Positions 52,773-62,878 of a stretch of DNA of 64,000 nucleotides are shown piece after piece. Position 1 is the first letter of the stretch. Each line of letters opens with the position of its first letter. The notes beneath the pieces were generated by a model, which saw only the letters and a list, made by a program, of their open reading frames with translations, was not told the DNA's origin and did no database searches. Source of the DNA: JBFXIE01 sp050176255 (lineage in GTDB: Bacteria; Pseudomonadota; Gammaproteobacteria; Burkholderiales; Burkholderiaceae_C); NCBI RefSeq assembly GCF_050176255.1, contig NZ_JBFXIE010000006.1. One strand, written 5' to 3'. The position numbers and the translations under genes were made by a program.

Positions 52773-53870
52773 TCAACTAAACAGCCGCCGCGCCAGCACC
52801 GAGCCAGCAGGCAGGTCGCGGCTATCGAGCTTGTCGTACAGCTGCTCCAGGTCGGCGGCGATGGGGTCCATGGCCATGGCGGGCAGTGGCGTGCCGTTTT
52901 GGTCGCACAACACACCGTCCATGACCTGGCCCAGCGCGGCGGCGATCTCGCGCAGGCGCGCAAAGGGCTGCTGCGCGCGGTGCACCAGGGGCACGTCCAG
53001 GCTGAGCATGATGTCGCGTACCGCGGACTGCTCGGGGTCGTCGGACATGGCGGCCTGCGAGTCGTAGCTCAGCGTCAGCACCGGGGGCAGTCCGGCCTCG
53101 CCCGCGGGCAGCACCAGGCGCCCCGGAATCGCGCCGGCCACCAGCCCCAGCCGCGCGGCGTTTTGCTGCACGTAGCCAGGGCTCCACGCAGCCTGGCGCG
53201 CGCGCAGCAAAAACGACAGTTGCGCGTCATGCTCGCTGGCAAACTGATCCAGCTCGCGGGCGCGGGCCACCTCGTGCAGCATGTCCGGAAAGTCGGGCAT
53301 GGCGTTGATGGCGTCGGCAAAGCCCTGGGCCTTCATGACGAATTCTGAAAACTCGATCTCGTTGAGCGCGCCCAGCCGGTTGGCCAGTTGCACGCCGGCC
53401 TGAAACTGCCGATAGCGCTGGCCGGGCTGGGGCGTTTCCCATTGCTGTGTGGCTTCGTTGAAACCCTCGATGGCAAACGGCTTGCTGCCTGCGCGGCGCG
53501 TGGGCGGCAAGGCCGCCAGGGCGGCGTCGCCCGACACCTGCTGCTCGGCAGCGATGGGGACGATGGCGTCGATCAGCGGGTCCAGCCCGCCGCGGCGCTC
53601 CGCCGGGGGCACGGGCAGCTGCAGCGCATCGCGCAGGTCCACGGCATGGCCGTCGAAGGCGGGTTCAGTGTCGTCTGCGCTGGCGGGCAGGCCCAGGGCC
53701 GCGCCGTCAAAGTCCGGCTCCAGGCGCGCCAGGGGCTCTGGCGCGGCGCCGGGCTCGGGCGGCAGGGCGCGCTTGGGCGCGTTGCGGTGGGTGATCCAGG
53801 CGTTGTAGCCCAGCACGGCGACCAGCACCAGCGCGCCAGAGATGAGAAGTCCTAGTTGAAAGTTGCTCAT
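52773..53870 (-). CDS. zipA: Cell division protein ZipA
   Basis: 365-residue FtsZ-anchoring protein. N-terminal membrane helix about 7-24 (LLISGALVLVAVLGYNAWI), a Pro/Ala-rich flexible linker to about residue 120 and a C-terminal ZipA domain (about 220-360) that binds the FtsZ tail. The smc-zipA-ligA order is conserved in Burkholderiales and supports the call although ZipA sequences diverge. Confidence 0.88.
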   Translation of the reverse strand: MSNFQLGLLISGALVLVAVLGYNAWITHRNAPKRALPPEPGAAPEPLARLEPDFDGAALGLPASADDTEPAFDGHAVDLRDALQLPVPPAERRGGLDPLIDAIVPIAAEQQVSGDAALAALPPTRRAGSKPFAIEGFNEATQQWETPQPGQRYRQFQAGVQLANRLGALNEIEFSEFVMKAQGFADAINAMPDFPDMLHEVARARELDQFASEHDAQLSFLLRARQAAWSPGYVQQNAARLGLVAGAIPGRLVLPAGEAGLPPVLTLSYDSQAAMSDDPEQSAVRDIMLSLDVPLVHRAQQPFARLREIAAALGQVMDGVLCDQNGTPLPAMAMDPIAADLEQLYDKLDSRDLPAGSVLARRLFS

Positions 53871-53900
53871 GGTGGGTAAAAAAGGGGGGTGCAGAGACTC

Positions 53901-56900
53901 TCAGGCCTCGGCCATGGTCAGCGCAGACTCCATGTCCACGGCCACGATGCGTGATACGCCCTGCTCCTGCATGGTGACGCCGATCAGCTGCTCGGCCATC
54001 TCCATGGCAATTTTGTTGTGGCTGATGAATAAAAACTGCGTGCCCTTGGACATGCTGGACACCAGCTTGGCATAACGCTCGGTGTTGGCATCGTCCAGCG
54101 GCGCGTCCACCTCGTCCAGCAGACAGAACGGCGCGGGGTTGAGCTGGAAGATGGCAAACACCAGTGCAATCGCGGTCAGGGCTTTTTCGCCGCCCGACAG
54201 CAGGTGGATGGTCTGGTTCTTTTTGCCCGGCGGCTGGGCCATGACCTGCACGCCGGAGTCCAGAATTTCGTCGCCCGTCATGATCAGCCGCGCCTGCCCG
54301 CCGCCGAACAGCTCGGGAAACATGCGGCCAAAGTGCGCGTTGACGGTCTCGAAGGTGCCTGACAGCAGGGTGCGCGTTTCGCCGTCGATCTTGCGGATGG
54401 CGTCTTCCAGCGTGGTCATGGCCAGCGTCAGGTCTTCGGTCTGCGCGTCCAGAAAGCCTTTGCGCTCGCGCGCCAGCTGCAGTTCTTCCAGCGCCGCCAG
54501 GTTGACGGCGCCCAGCGCGGTGATCTCGCGGTGCAAGCGGTCAATCTCGCCTTGCAGACCGCCCACGCGCACGCCGCCCTCCTGGATGGATCGCTCGACG
54601 GCCTCCAGATCGGCCTGCGCGTCCTGCAGCAGCGTGCCGTACTGCTCCAGGCCCAGGCGCGCGGCCTGCTCTTTAAGCTGAAATTCGGTGATGCGCGCGC
54701 GCAGAGGCTCCAGCGTGCGTTCGTGCTGCATGCGCAGCTCGTCGCTGGCGCGCAGGCGCGCCGTCAGGTCGTCATATTGGCTGCGCTGGGCGGCCAGGTC
54801 TTTCTCACGCTCGATCTTCAGCTCCAGCGCCTGCTGCAGGCCGCCTTGCGCGGCAGCGTCGGACAGGCGAGACAGCTCGTCTTGCGCGCGCTGGCGTTCG
54901 TCGTGCAGCGTGCGTGCCTGGGTGGCGGCGGTGTCCAGGGTGCGCGCCAGCTCGGTGCGGCGCGCCTGCAGGCTGCGCTGGGAAAACTGCGCCTCTTGCG
55001 CCTGGCGCTCCAGGGTGCGCTGCTGCTCGCGGCATTCCGACAGGCGGCGCTCGGCCTCGATCACGCGGTCGCCCAGCTGAGCGTGGCGCTCCTGGCTGTC
55101 GGCCAGCTGCATGTCCAGTTCTTCAAAACGCGCCTCGGCGGTGGCGCGGCGCTCGTGCAGCTCGTCCAGCTGCGCCTGCACCTCGGCCAGGTCGGCGCCA
55201 ATTTGTTCACTGCGCGAGCGCGTCTGCTCGGCCAGCTGCGACAGGCGCAGCGTCTCCACCTGCAACTCGTGCGCGCGGCCCTGGGCCTCGCTGGCCTCAC
55301 GGCGCACGACCACCAGGCGCTGCGTGGCGTCGGCATACAGGCTTTCGGCCCGCACCAGCGCCGTGCGCGCTTCTTCGGCAATCAGCACCTGGGCACGCAG
55401 TTCTTTTTCGAGGTGTTCAATCTCCTGGGCACGGGCCAGCAGGCCGGACTGTTCGGAGTCCTGCGCATAAAAGCTGACGCTGTGCGCGCTGACGGCGTGC
55501 CCCTCGGGCACATGAATCACTTCGCCCGGCTGCAGCTGCGCGCGGCGGTTCAGCGCATCGTCCAGCGTCTGCGCGGTGTAGCAGCCCTGCAGCCAGTCCA
55601 CCAGCACCGCGCGCAGCCCGGCGTCTGACACGCGCAGCAGGTCAGACAGGCGCTGCTGCCCTGCGGGCCCATCGGGCGCGGGCGCTGGTGCCGTGCTGTA
55701 GAACGCCAGCCGCGCGGGTGGCGCGTCCTGCCCGCCGGCGCCCAGAAAGCCGCGCACCATGTCCAGACGCCCCACGGGCAGCGCGGCCAGGCGCTCGCGC
55801 AGCGCGGCCTCCAGGGCGTTTTCCCAGCCGGGCTCGATATGGATGCGGCTCCACAGGCCCTGCAGCCCGTCCAGCCCGTGCCTGGCCAGCCAGGGCTGGA
55901 GTTTGCCGTCCACCTTCACTTTTTCTTGCAGCGCCTTCAGTGCCTGCAGCCGCGCGGACAGGTCGGCCTGGCGGGCGCCTTCGTGGTTCACGGCCTGCTG
56001 GCGCGCGCGGCGGTCCTCGTCCAGCTGGGGCACGTTGCCTTGCAGATCGGCCAGGCGCGCTTCGGCCACCTCGGCGCCCTCCTCGGCCTGCTGCAGCTGT
56101 TGGCGCAGATTGGCCAGGCGGGCCTCGTCGGGCGCAGCCAGCGCGTTGCGGTCTGCGCGCAGGCGCTCCAGGCGTGTCTGCAACTGGCGGCTTTGCTCAT
56201 CCAGGCTGCGCTGCTCTGCGGCCAGCACCTGAATTTGCTGCTGCACCTGCACCACGGTGGCGCGCTGCTCGTCGCTGCGCTGCTGGCTTTGGCGCAGGGC
56301 GTCTTCCAGGTCGGGCAGGCGCGCGGCCTGCTCTTCGACTTGCGCGGCCAGAATCTCGGCCTGCTCTTCGGCATTCATGCCGGCGCCCTCAATGCCCTCC
56401 AGCTCGGCCTCGGCCTCTTCCTTGCGGGCGGACCACTGGGCAATCTGCTCGGCCAGCTGCACCAGGCGCAGCTCCACCCGCTGGCGGCCTTCGACCACGT
56501 AACGGATTTCGGCCTCCAGCTTGCCGACCTCGGCCGTGGCTTCGTACAGCTTGCCCTGCGCCTGGTTGACCTTGTCGCCCGCCTCGTAATGCGCCTGGCG
56601 GATGGTTTCAAGCTCGGCTTCCACATGGCGCAGGTCGGCCATGCGCGACTCCAGGTCGTTGACGGCCGCCAGCCCCTCGGCACGCACGCGGTTTTGCTCG
56701 GCCAGCGCGTCGGCGCGCTTCAAAAACCACAGCTGGTGCTGCTTGAGGGTCACCTGGGACTGCAGCGCGTTGTAGCGTGCTGCCACCTCGGCCTGCTTTT
56801 CGAGTCGCTCCAGGTTGGTGTTCAGCTCGCGCAGGATGTCTTCGACGCGGGTGAGGTTCTCGCGCGTGTCGTGCAGGCGGTTTTCAGTCTCGCGCCGGCG

Positions 56901-57425
56901 CTCTTTGTATTTGGAAACGCCAGCGGCCTCTTCGAGGAAAAGGCGCAGTTCTTCCGGACGGCTTTCAATGATGCGGCTGATGGTGCCCTGGCCGATGATG
57001 GCGTAGGCGCGCGGCCCCAGTCCGGTACCCAGGAACACGTCCTGCACGTCGCGCCGGCGCACCGGCTGGTTGTTGATGAAGTAGCTGCTGCTGCCGTCGC
57101 GCGTCAGCACGCGCTTGACGGCAATCTCGGTGAACTGGCTCCACTGCCCGCCCGCGCGGTGGTCGCTGTTGTCGAACGTCAGCTCCACGCTGGCGCGGCT
57201 GGCGGGCTTGCGGCTGGTGGTGCCGTTGAAGATCACGTCCTGCATGGACTCGCCGCGCAGCTCACTGGCCTTGCTCTCGCCCAGCACCCAGCGCACGGCA
57301 TCCATGATGTTGGACTTGCCGCAGCCGTTCGGCCCCACCACGCCCACAAGCTGGCCTGGGAGCACGAAATTGGTGGGCTCGGCAAAGGACTTGAAGCCGG
57401 CGAGTTTGATCGAGTTGAGACGCAC
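53901..57425 (-). CDS. smc: Chromosome segregation ATPase SMC
   Basis: 1174-residue SMC. N-terminal Walker A GPNGCGKSN (about 32-40), long coiled coil, hinge around residues 520-640, second coiled coil, then the C-terminal signature LSGGEKAL and Walker B FCLLDEVDAPLD. Works with ScpAB as bacterial condensin; the scp genes are not in this window. First gene of the leftward smc-zipA-ligA set. Confidence 0.96.
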   Translation of the reverse strand: MRLNSIKLAGFKSFAEPTNFVLPGQLVGVVGPNGCGKSNIMDAVRWVLGESKASELRGESMQDVIFNGTTSRKPASRASVELTFDNSDHRAGGQWSQFTEIAVKRVLTRDGSSSYFINNQPVRRRDVQDVFLGTGLGPRAYAIIGQGTISRIIESRPEELRLFLEEAAGVSKYKERRRETENRLHDTRENLTRVEDILRELNTNLERLEKQAEVAARYNALQSQVTLKQHQLWFLKRADALAEQNRVRAEGLAAVNDLESRMADLRHVEAELETIRQAHYEAGDKVNQAQGKLYEATAEVGKLEAEIRYVVEGRQRVELRLVQLAEQIAQWSARKEEAEAELEGIEGAGMNAEEQAEILAAQVEEQAARLPDLEDALRQSQQRSDEQRATVVQVQQQIQVLAAEQRSLDEQSRQLQTRLERLRADRNALAAPDEARLANLRQQLQQAEEGAEVAEARLADLQGNVPQLDEDRRARQQAVNHEGARQADLSARLQALKALQEKVKVDGKLQPWLARHGLDGLQGLWSRIHIEPGWENALEAALRERLAALPVGRLDMVRGFLGAGGQDAPPARLAFYSTAPAPAPDGPAGQQRLSDLLRVSDAGLRAVLVDWLQGCYTAQTLDDALNRRAQLQPGEVIHVPEGHAVSAHSVSFYAQDSEQSGLLARAQEIEHLEKELRAQVLIAEEARTALVRAESLYADATQRLVVVRREASEAQGRAHELQVETLRLSQLAEQTRSRSEQIGADLAEVQAQLDELHERRATAEARFEELDMQLADSQERHAQLGDRVIEAERRLSECREQQRTLERQAQEAQFSQRSLQARRTELARTLDTAATQARTLHDERQRAQDELSRLSDAAAQGGLQQALELKIEREKDLAAQRSQYDDLTARLRASDELRMQHERTLEPLRARITEFQLKEQAARLGLEQYGTLLQDAQADLEAVERSIQEGGVRVGGLQGEIDRLHREITALGAVNLAALEELQLARERKGFLDAQTEDLTLAMTTLEDAIRKIDGETRTLLSGTFETVNAHFGRMFPELFGGGQARLIMTGDEILDSGVQVMAQPPGKKNQTIHLLSGGEKALTAIALVFAIFQLNPAPFCLLDEVDAPLDDANTERYAKLVSSMSKGTQFLFISHNKIAMEMAEQLIGVTMQEQGVSRIVAVDMESALTMAEA

Positions 57426-57713
57426 GAATTACCTGTAACACCTTGCCGATGGCGTGCCGGCAGTCGAGGGCGTGAATGTTACCCGAGGCGGCTGGCCCCG
57501 CATGACGCCGGTGGCTACGCCGCCCGCCCTGGTCATCGCCCCGTGCAAAGAACGACCCGCAGGTGTCGATATTTTTGACAACTGACCTGGCAATCATTCA
57601 ACTCAGGTTTGCAACAGCTTGATTTAGATGGATACGGCTTGTTTGGCACACATCGTGCTTGCATTTGGTGCAACATATTTTTTGCAATCTGCACCTGCCT
57701 GAAGGGAACCCCC

Positions 57714-58385
57714 ATGCTGTTCAAGAAAAGTACATTGCGCGCCCTGGCCCTGTGCTGCGGTCTGACGGGCATCGGCAGTGCCCATTCGGCGACCATGTTG
57801 TTCGACAGTGTGGGCGACATGGGCTCCATCCTGTATGCGACGACCCGTGATGGCGCCACGCTGTCTGCCACGGTGCAGTTCACGCTCAACACGCTGTCGG
57901 CCTCGCAGGCCGTCTTCGCGGTGCAGGTTTCCAACAACTCCTTCGGGCCGGGGGCCAACGATTTGAAGTCGTTCGGAATCGACATCGTGAGTCCCACGCT
58001 GAACTCTGCGTCGGCCAACAACGGCTGGGATGCCTCGCGCAATGTCACCTTTCCGGCCTTCCAGCAGGTGGATCTTTGCGTCTGGGATGGTTCCAACTGC
58101 TCCGGCGGTGGCAACCAGGGTGTTGCCGAAGGCGCGGTCGAATCCTTTTTGCTCACACTGGGCACCGCAGGCAACTTTGTCACCAGCGGGATTGAGTTCA
58201 CCAGCCCGTACAGCGTGAGGTTTCAAAGCGTTGGCAACAGCGGCAATTCGTTTACGTTTCCCGGCTGCATCGTAGGCACGCCCAATTGCGGCCCCGGGCA
58301 GCAGGTGCCCGAGCCTGCCTCTCTCGCCTTGGTAGGCCTGGGCTTGCTGGGCGCCGCGCTGGCCCGCCGCCGCAAGGTGGCGTGA
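57714..58385 (+). CDS. PEP-CTERM sorting-domain protein
   Basis: 223-residue exported protein. Signal peptide about residues 1-26 (LRALALCCGLTGIGSAHSA). The body is Ser/Asn/Gly-rich with a CVWDGSNCSGGGN segment. The C-terminus is a textbook PEP-CTERM: VPEP, then a hydrophobic helix LALVGLGLLGAAL, then ARRRK. Such proteins are cut and anchored or released by an exosortase and are linked to exopolysaccharide. No exosortase gene lies in the window. Its function beyond surface display is unknown. Confidence 0.88.
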   Translation: MLFKKSTLRALALCCGLTGIGSAHSATMLFDSVGDMGSILYATTRDGATLSATVQFTLNTLSASQAVFAVQVSNNSFGPGANDLKSFGIDIVSPTLNSASANNGWDASRNVTFPAFQQVDLCVWDGSNCSGGGNQGVAEGAVESFLLTLGTAGNFVTSGIEFTSPYSVRFQSVGNSGNSFTFPGCIVGTPNCGPGQQVPEPASLALVGLGLLGAALARRRKVA

Positions 58386-58452
58386 CTGCGCATCGCCCGA
58401 TGGCGTTGTGGGCGTATGGGCTCCCAACTTCGCTGGGATGATGGTATTTTTT

Positions 58453-58492
58453 ACCTCTAGACCTTATAGATAAAGCGCCAGCAGCTATTAAT
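58453..58492 (-). repeat. Dispersed REP-like repeat, copy 11
   Basis: ACCTCTAGACCTTATAGA, then AAGCGCCAGCAGCTATTAA: complement-orientation copy downstream of the PEP-CTERM gene. Confidence 0.7.
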
Positions 58493-58539
58493 AACGTAGC
58501 GATCGCATCACCCCCGGCATTCCTGCCCCGCCCCGTCGC

Positions 58540-58567
58540 GCCTGCGAAAGCGGGAGTCCACACCACG
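58540..58567. repeat. Degenerate GCGAAAGCGGG palindromic repeat
   Basis: GCCTGCGAAAGCGGGAGTCC resembles the widespread palindromic repeat with inverted CCCGC/GCGGG arms around AAAG or TTCG found in many proteobacteria. One arm has decayed. Confidence 0.35.
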
Positions 58568-58584
58568 GTGATGCCCGGCGATGC

Positions 58585-61500
58585 TCAGTCGGCGTCGGCC
58601 GCAGGTGAGGCGCGCTCCAGCACCAGGGTCTCGAAGTCGCGCGCCCGCAGCGGGGGACTGAGCAGGTAGCCCTGCCAGGCATGGCAGCCGTTGCGCTCCA
58701 GGAAGACGCGCTGCTCCTCGGTCTCGACCCCCTCGGCGGTCACCTGCAGCCCCAGGCTGGTGCCCAGCGCAACGATGGTCCGGGCAATGGCCGCGTCATT
58801 GGGGTCCGTGAGGACATCACGCACAAAACCCTGGTCGATTTTCAACTCGTGCAGCGGCAGCCGCTTGAGGTAAGCCAGCGACGAATAGCCGGTGCCGAAG
58901 TCGTCCAGCGAAAAGCCCACGCCGTAGCCGCGCAGTTGCACCATCTTGGCAATGGTGTCCTCCACGTCCTTCAGCAACATGCCTTCGGTCAGCTCCAGGC
59001 GCAGCTGGCGGGCCTCGGCTCCGGTGCCAGCCAGCGCCGCCAGCACCTGCGGCACGAAGATCGCCTCGTGAAATTGCCGCGGGCTGACGTTGACGGCTAC
59101 CGACAGCCTGCCTAGCACGGGGTGTTCGCTCCATTGCGCCAGTTGCTGGCAGGCGGCGCGCAGCACCCACTCGCCCAGGCGCAGGATCAGGCCGGATTGC
59201 TCGGCCAGCGGGATGAATTGTGAGGGTGCTATGAAGCCTCTGTCGGGGTGGCGCCATCGGATCAGCGCCTCGGCCCCCGTCACGCGTCCGTGCACCACCT
59301 TGGGCTGGTAGAACAGCTCGAACTGCTCTTTCTCCAGGCCAGTGCGCATGTCTGCCTCCAGCGCCACGCGCTGCGAGACCACCGCCTGCATCTGCGGATC
59401 GAAAAAGCGCAGGGTGTCACGACCCGCGCCCTTGGCCTCGTACATGGCCAGATCGCTGCGCTTGAGGAGTTCGTCGGCCGATTCCTGCTGTCCCTGAAAG
59501 AGTGTGATGCCCACGCTGAGCGTGGTGTGGCACGGCTCGCTGCCCTCAAACACAAAGGGCTGGCGCATGGCGGCCAGCATCTTTTGACCCAGGTCTTCGG
59601 CATGGGCGGCAGCTTCCTGAAGGTCTGCGCCCAGATCTTCAATAACCACCACGAACTCGTCGCCGCCGTGGCGCGCCAGGGTGTCGCCCTCGGGCATGCA
59701 GCTACGCAGGCGCTGCGCCGCGGCGTGCAGCAGGCGGTCACCCATTTCGTGGCCCTGGGTTTCGTTGATGTTCTTGAAATTGTCCAGGTCGAGCATCAGC
59801 AGCGCGCCGCAGCTTTGGTGGCGCGCACTGGCGGCCAGTGCCTGCTGCAGGCGGTCCAGCAGCAAGCGGCGATTGGACAGCCCGGTCAGAGGATCGGTGT
59901 AGGCCAGGTAGCGCACCTCTTCCTCGGCGGCCTTGCGCTGGCTTTGATCGACCATCGTGACGATGTGCCCACCCTCCAGCAGCATCCCGGACAACTCGAT
60001 GGTGCGATGCAGACCCGCCTTGCTGGTGATCACGCATTCCAGCGGACGGATGGTGCCATCGGCCTCGGCTCTGGCCGCAGCGCAGCCGGCAAGCCAGGCG
60101 TCGCGCACATGCTGGCGCTGCTGCGGATCGGGCATCACCAGACGCCACCAGGCGTCCACGTCCGGCGCCTCTTGCGCGCTGTAGCCGCAAATCTGCACAT
60201 GGCGATCGTTGCGAAAGACGATGGCGCCGTTCTGTACCAGGTTCACCCCCACCGGCATGTGGTTGAGGATGCTGCGCAGGCGCTGCTCGCTTTGGCGCAG
60301 GGCCTGCTCCATGTGCTTGCGTTCGGTGATGTCCTGCACGACGGCAAGGTGCTGCCCGGTTTCGCCGCTCAGGCGCAGCGGGGAGACGCGCAGATCCACC
60401 CACAGGGTGCCTCCGTCTTTGCGCCGGTAGCGCTTTTCCAGGCGGTACTCACCCAGTTCGCCAGCCAGCATGCGCTCGAGCTGCATGGTGTCTTCGGCCA
60501 GATCCTGCGGATCGGTGATGTCCTGAAAGCGCATCTGCTGCAGCTCAGCCTCGGTGTAGCCCAGCATGTCGCAGAACTTCTGGTTCATGCGCACCAGACG
60601 GCCGGTGCGCGAGTCGGTCTGCGCAATGCCCACGGCCGCCTGGTTGAATACGGTGCGAAAGCGTGCCTCGCTCTCACCCAACGCCGTGTCAGCCACTACT
60701 ACATGACTGAGCGCCCGCGCCCGAAGCAGCAGCAGCAACAGCACCAGTGCCGTCAGCAAGCTGGTCACCACCAGACCGCCCAGCCCCAAAATTCCGGGCA
60801 GGCGCTCCTCCTGGGCCGTCAGCAGGCTGTCGATGGGCTGCATCTCCAGACGCCAGACGCGCCCGCCCACGTGGATGTTGCGCTCGTGGCGCAGAGGCCC
60901 GTGGGCGCCAGTGTGCTCGTCCAGACTCAAAAAGAGGTAGGTCGGCGTGGGCATGGGGGAGTCCACCGCCCCGATGTCTGACATGGCCAAGGACAGCCCG
61001 TCCATGAAGCCCTCGCCGCGCAAACCCTGCACGATGTCGTGGATGCGCAGCGTCACGCCAATGGCACCAAGAAAACGCGCCCCATCAGACTGCCCCTGGG
61101 CGGCACCGGCATACACCGGCATGCGAAGAATCACGCCAGCGCGTTTCTCGTTGAACTGCACCAGCTCAAAAGGCGCGGAAGCCACCAGCATGCCGCTGTC
61201 GTGCGCGCGGTACATGGCCTCCAGGTTGGCGGGCTGCGAATGAATCTCCAGGCCCGGCACCTGGGCATTGCCCACCAGCGGCCAGACAAAATCGACCACG
61301 AAATATTCCTGCCGCTCACGCGGCGGGTGAATGGCAAAGTTGCTTGGCAGACTGCCGTCCAGGTGGGCATCACCGCGGACGTGCGCCTCGAAGGCCTCGC
61401 GCTGCGGGCCGGGCACATGGCGGGCAAAGTGGATGTTCTTGATTCCCGGGTGATTGCGCTGCAGCCCCAGTTCGTTAGCCACGCGCTCGAAGTCGCTGCG

Positions 61501-61749
61501 CCGCAGCTGCGGGTTGACGGTCAGCAGGCCGCGCATGCCCTGCAGCAGATCGGAATAGGACGCCATGCGCTGCTGCAGCCGTTCGGCAAACACCAGTGTC
61601 TTTTGCTCGAACCGCATCTGGGCGATGGACGCCATCGAGTCGTGCTGCTGCTGCCACAGGGCATAACTGGCCACGCAACCCGTCAATGCCACAGCCACAC
61701 CCGGCATCCAGAACCAAGGCGATGGGCGTGAGACAGCGGATCGGGACAT
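58585..61749 (-). CDS. CHASE-PAS-PAS-GGDEF-EAL cyclic di-GMP protein
   Basis: 1054-residue membrane signalling protein. Transmembrane helix about 13-31, periplasmic CHASE about 75-290, second helix about 322-345, PAS about 360-480 (FRTVFNQAAVGIAQTD), PAS about 490-605, GGDEF about 615-775 with intact RHGGDEF, and EAL about 790-1035 with GAEALIRWRHP and DDFGTGYSSLAYLK. Both catalytic signatures are intact. Same architecture plan as the protein at 24793-27564 but with one more PAS domain, so the two are probably paralogues with different inputs. Confidence 0.93.
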   Translation of the reverse strand: MSRSAVSRPSPWFWMPGVAVALTGCVASYALWQQQHDSMASIAQMRFEQKTLVFAERLQQRMASYSDLLQGMRGLLTVNPQLRRSDFERVANELGLQRNHPGIKNIHFARHVPGPQREAFEAHVRGDAHLDGSLPSNFAIHPPRERQEYFVVDFVWPLVGNAQVPGLEIHSQPANLEAMYRAHDSGMLVASAPFELVQFNEKRAGVILRMPVYAGAAQGQSDGARFLGAIGVTLRIHDIVQGLRGEGFMDGLSLAMSDIGAVDSPMPTPTYLFLSLDEHTGAHGPLRHERNIHVGGRVWRLEMQPIDSLLTAQEERLPGILGLGGLVVTSLLTALVLLLLLLRARALSHVVVADTALGESEARFRTVFNQAAVGIAQTDSRTGRLVRMNQKFCDMLGYTEAELQQMRFQDITDPQDLAEDTMQLERMLAGELGEYRLEKRYRRKDGGTLWVDLRVSPLRLSGETGQHLAVVQDITERKHMEQALRQSEQRLRSILNHMPVGVNLVQNGAIVFRNDRHVQICGYSAQEAPDVDAWWRLVMPDPQQRQHVRDAWLAGCAAARAEADGTIRPLECVITSKAGLHRTIELSGMLLEGGHIVTMVDQSQRKAAEEEVRYLAYTDPLTGLSNRRLLLDRLQQALAASARHQSCGALLMLDLDNFKNINETQGHEMGDRLLHAAAQRLRSCMPEGDTLARHGGDEFVVVIEDLGADLQEAAAHAEDLGQKMLAAMRQPFVFEGSEPCHTTLSVGITLFQGQQESADELLKRSDLAMYEAKGAGRDTLRFFDPQMQAVVSQRVALEADMRTGLEKEQFELFYQPKVVHGRVTGAEALIRWRHPDRGFIAPSQFIPLAEQSGLILRLGEWVLRAACQQLAQWSEHPVLGRLSVAVNVSPRQFHEAIFVPQVLAALAGTGAEARQLRLELTEGMLLKDVEDTIAKMVQLRGYGVGFSLDDFGTGYSSLAYLKRLPLHELKIDQGFVRDVLTDPNDAAIARTIVALGTSLGLQVTAEGVETEEQRVFLERNGCHAWQGYLLSPPLRARDFETLVLERASPAADAD

Positions 61750-62094
61750 GGGCCGAAAAATACGATCGGGAGAAAGTCGAGTTGGACGAGGCCGCGCCTA
61801 CACATCACCTACGAGCCGGGCGGCGGGCGCAAGCATAGCGATGTTTGGTGACACCCAGGCCCGCAGCGCCTGCATAAAGCACATAGCGTGCCTGAACCTC
61901 GGCATTTCATGCTGTCAGGGGGTTGTGCACCCCTCGCAGTCAGCCATCAATCCCCACAACCCTGCCTGACCCAGGCACAGGCGGTCCTGTGGCGCACCAT
62001 TGAAGCGGGCGATGCAAATACTTACGAGCGAATCAACAGCTTGCAACATATTAGGTAGCCGTCCGGCGGCGTGCCCGTGTTACCCTCGCGCCCC
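61750..62094. other. Intergenic region between the divergent GGDEF-EAL and NlpC/P60 genes
   Basis: 345 bases with no credible gene. CTTGCAACATATTAGGTAG at 62038-62056 may include promoter elements for the rightward gene. Otherwise nothing recognised. Confidence 0.4.
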
Positions 62095-62643
62095 ATGTCC
62101 CGATGGCTTAGCTTATTGTTACTAGTCAGCGCCCATGCTTACGCGGCTCCTCCTACCGAGCCGGAGCGCATGCCAGCTGAGCGTCAACTGGTCGCCCAAT
62201 TCAACGACGTGCGCCACAGCGTGGCCGGCCGTACCTCTGAACTGATCTCCACCGCCATGGGCTTCATTGGCGTGCCCTACCGGCGCGGCGGCAACAGCGC
62301 TGAGACCGGGTTTGACTGCAGCGGGTTCGTGCGCGCCATCTTCGACCAGGCCAAAGGTCTGGCACTGCCGCGCCGCGCTGCCGAACAGGCCGCTGCCACC
62401 GAAATCATCGACAAGAAAGATCTACAGCCCGGCGACCTGGTGTTCTTCAACACCATGCGCCGGGCCTTCAGTCATGTGGGTATTTACCTGGGCGACGGCA
62501 AGTTCATCCATGCGCCGCGATCCGGCGCCCAGGTGCGCGTGGAGGACATGAGCGCGTCGTATTGGCAGCGCCGCTTCAATGGCGCCCGCCGCGTGGCGCA
62601 GGATGATGTGGGCTCGCCTTTCGCAGCAACCTCGACGCAGTAA
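62095..62643 (+). CDS. NlpC/P60-family cell-wall hydrolase
   Basis: 182-residue exported cysteine peptidase. Signal peptide about residues 1-17 (SRWLSLLLLVSAHAYA). The NlpC/P60 domain has the catalytic Cys in FDCSGFVRAIF, the His in SHVGIYLG and the third polar residue in FIHAPRSG. It should cut peptide cross-bridges of peptidoglycan in the periplasm. Start at 62095; an in-frame GTG at 62071 would put residues before the signal peptide. Confidence 0.9.
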   Translation: MSRWLSLLLLVSAHAYAAPPTEPERMPAERQLVAQFNDVRHSVAGRTSELISTAMGFIGVPYRRGGNSAETGFDCSGFVRAIFDQAKGLALPRRAAEQAAATEIIDKKDLQPGDLVFFNTMRRAFSHVGIYLGDGKFIHAPRSGAQVRVEDMSASYWQRRFNGARRVAQDDVGSPFAATSTQ

Positions 62644-62675
62644 ATCTGACCTTCGGTTCCACCGCCTGACTTGCC

Positions 62676-62699
62676 ACCGGCCGCCTCGATGCGGCCGGT
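62676..62699. terminator. Terminator-like hairpin after the NlpC/P60 gene
   Basis: Nine-base perfect stem ACCGGCCGC/GCGGCCGGT with a six-base loop, then TTTGCATTG. The weak T tract suggests an intrinsic terminator of moderate strength. Confidence 0.6.
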
Positions 62700-62878
62700 T
62701 TGCATTGCGCTGCGTACAGCGGATGCGTGCTTGTATCGCACTTCGATGTGCTCAGTCCCGCACAAGTCCGTACACCCGGGCTGTACACCCTCCATCACGC
62801 GGGGCTTCACACAACGGTCATGGTTGAGTCATTGAATCGCAGCTTTTGCTTACATTCCTTGACCCATTACACCCGACC

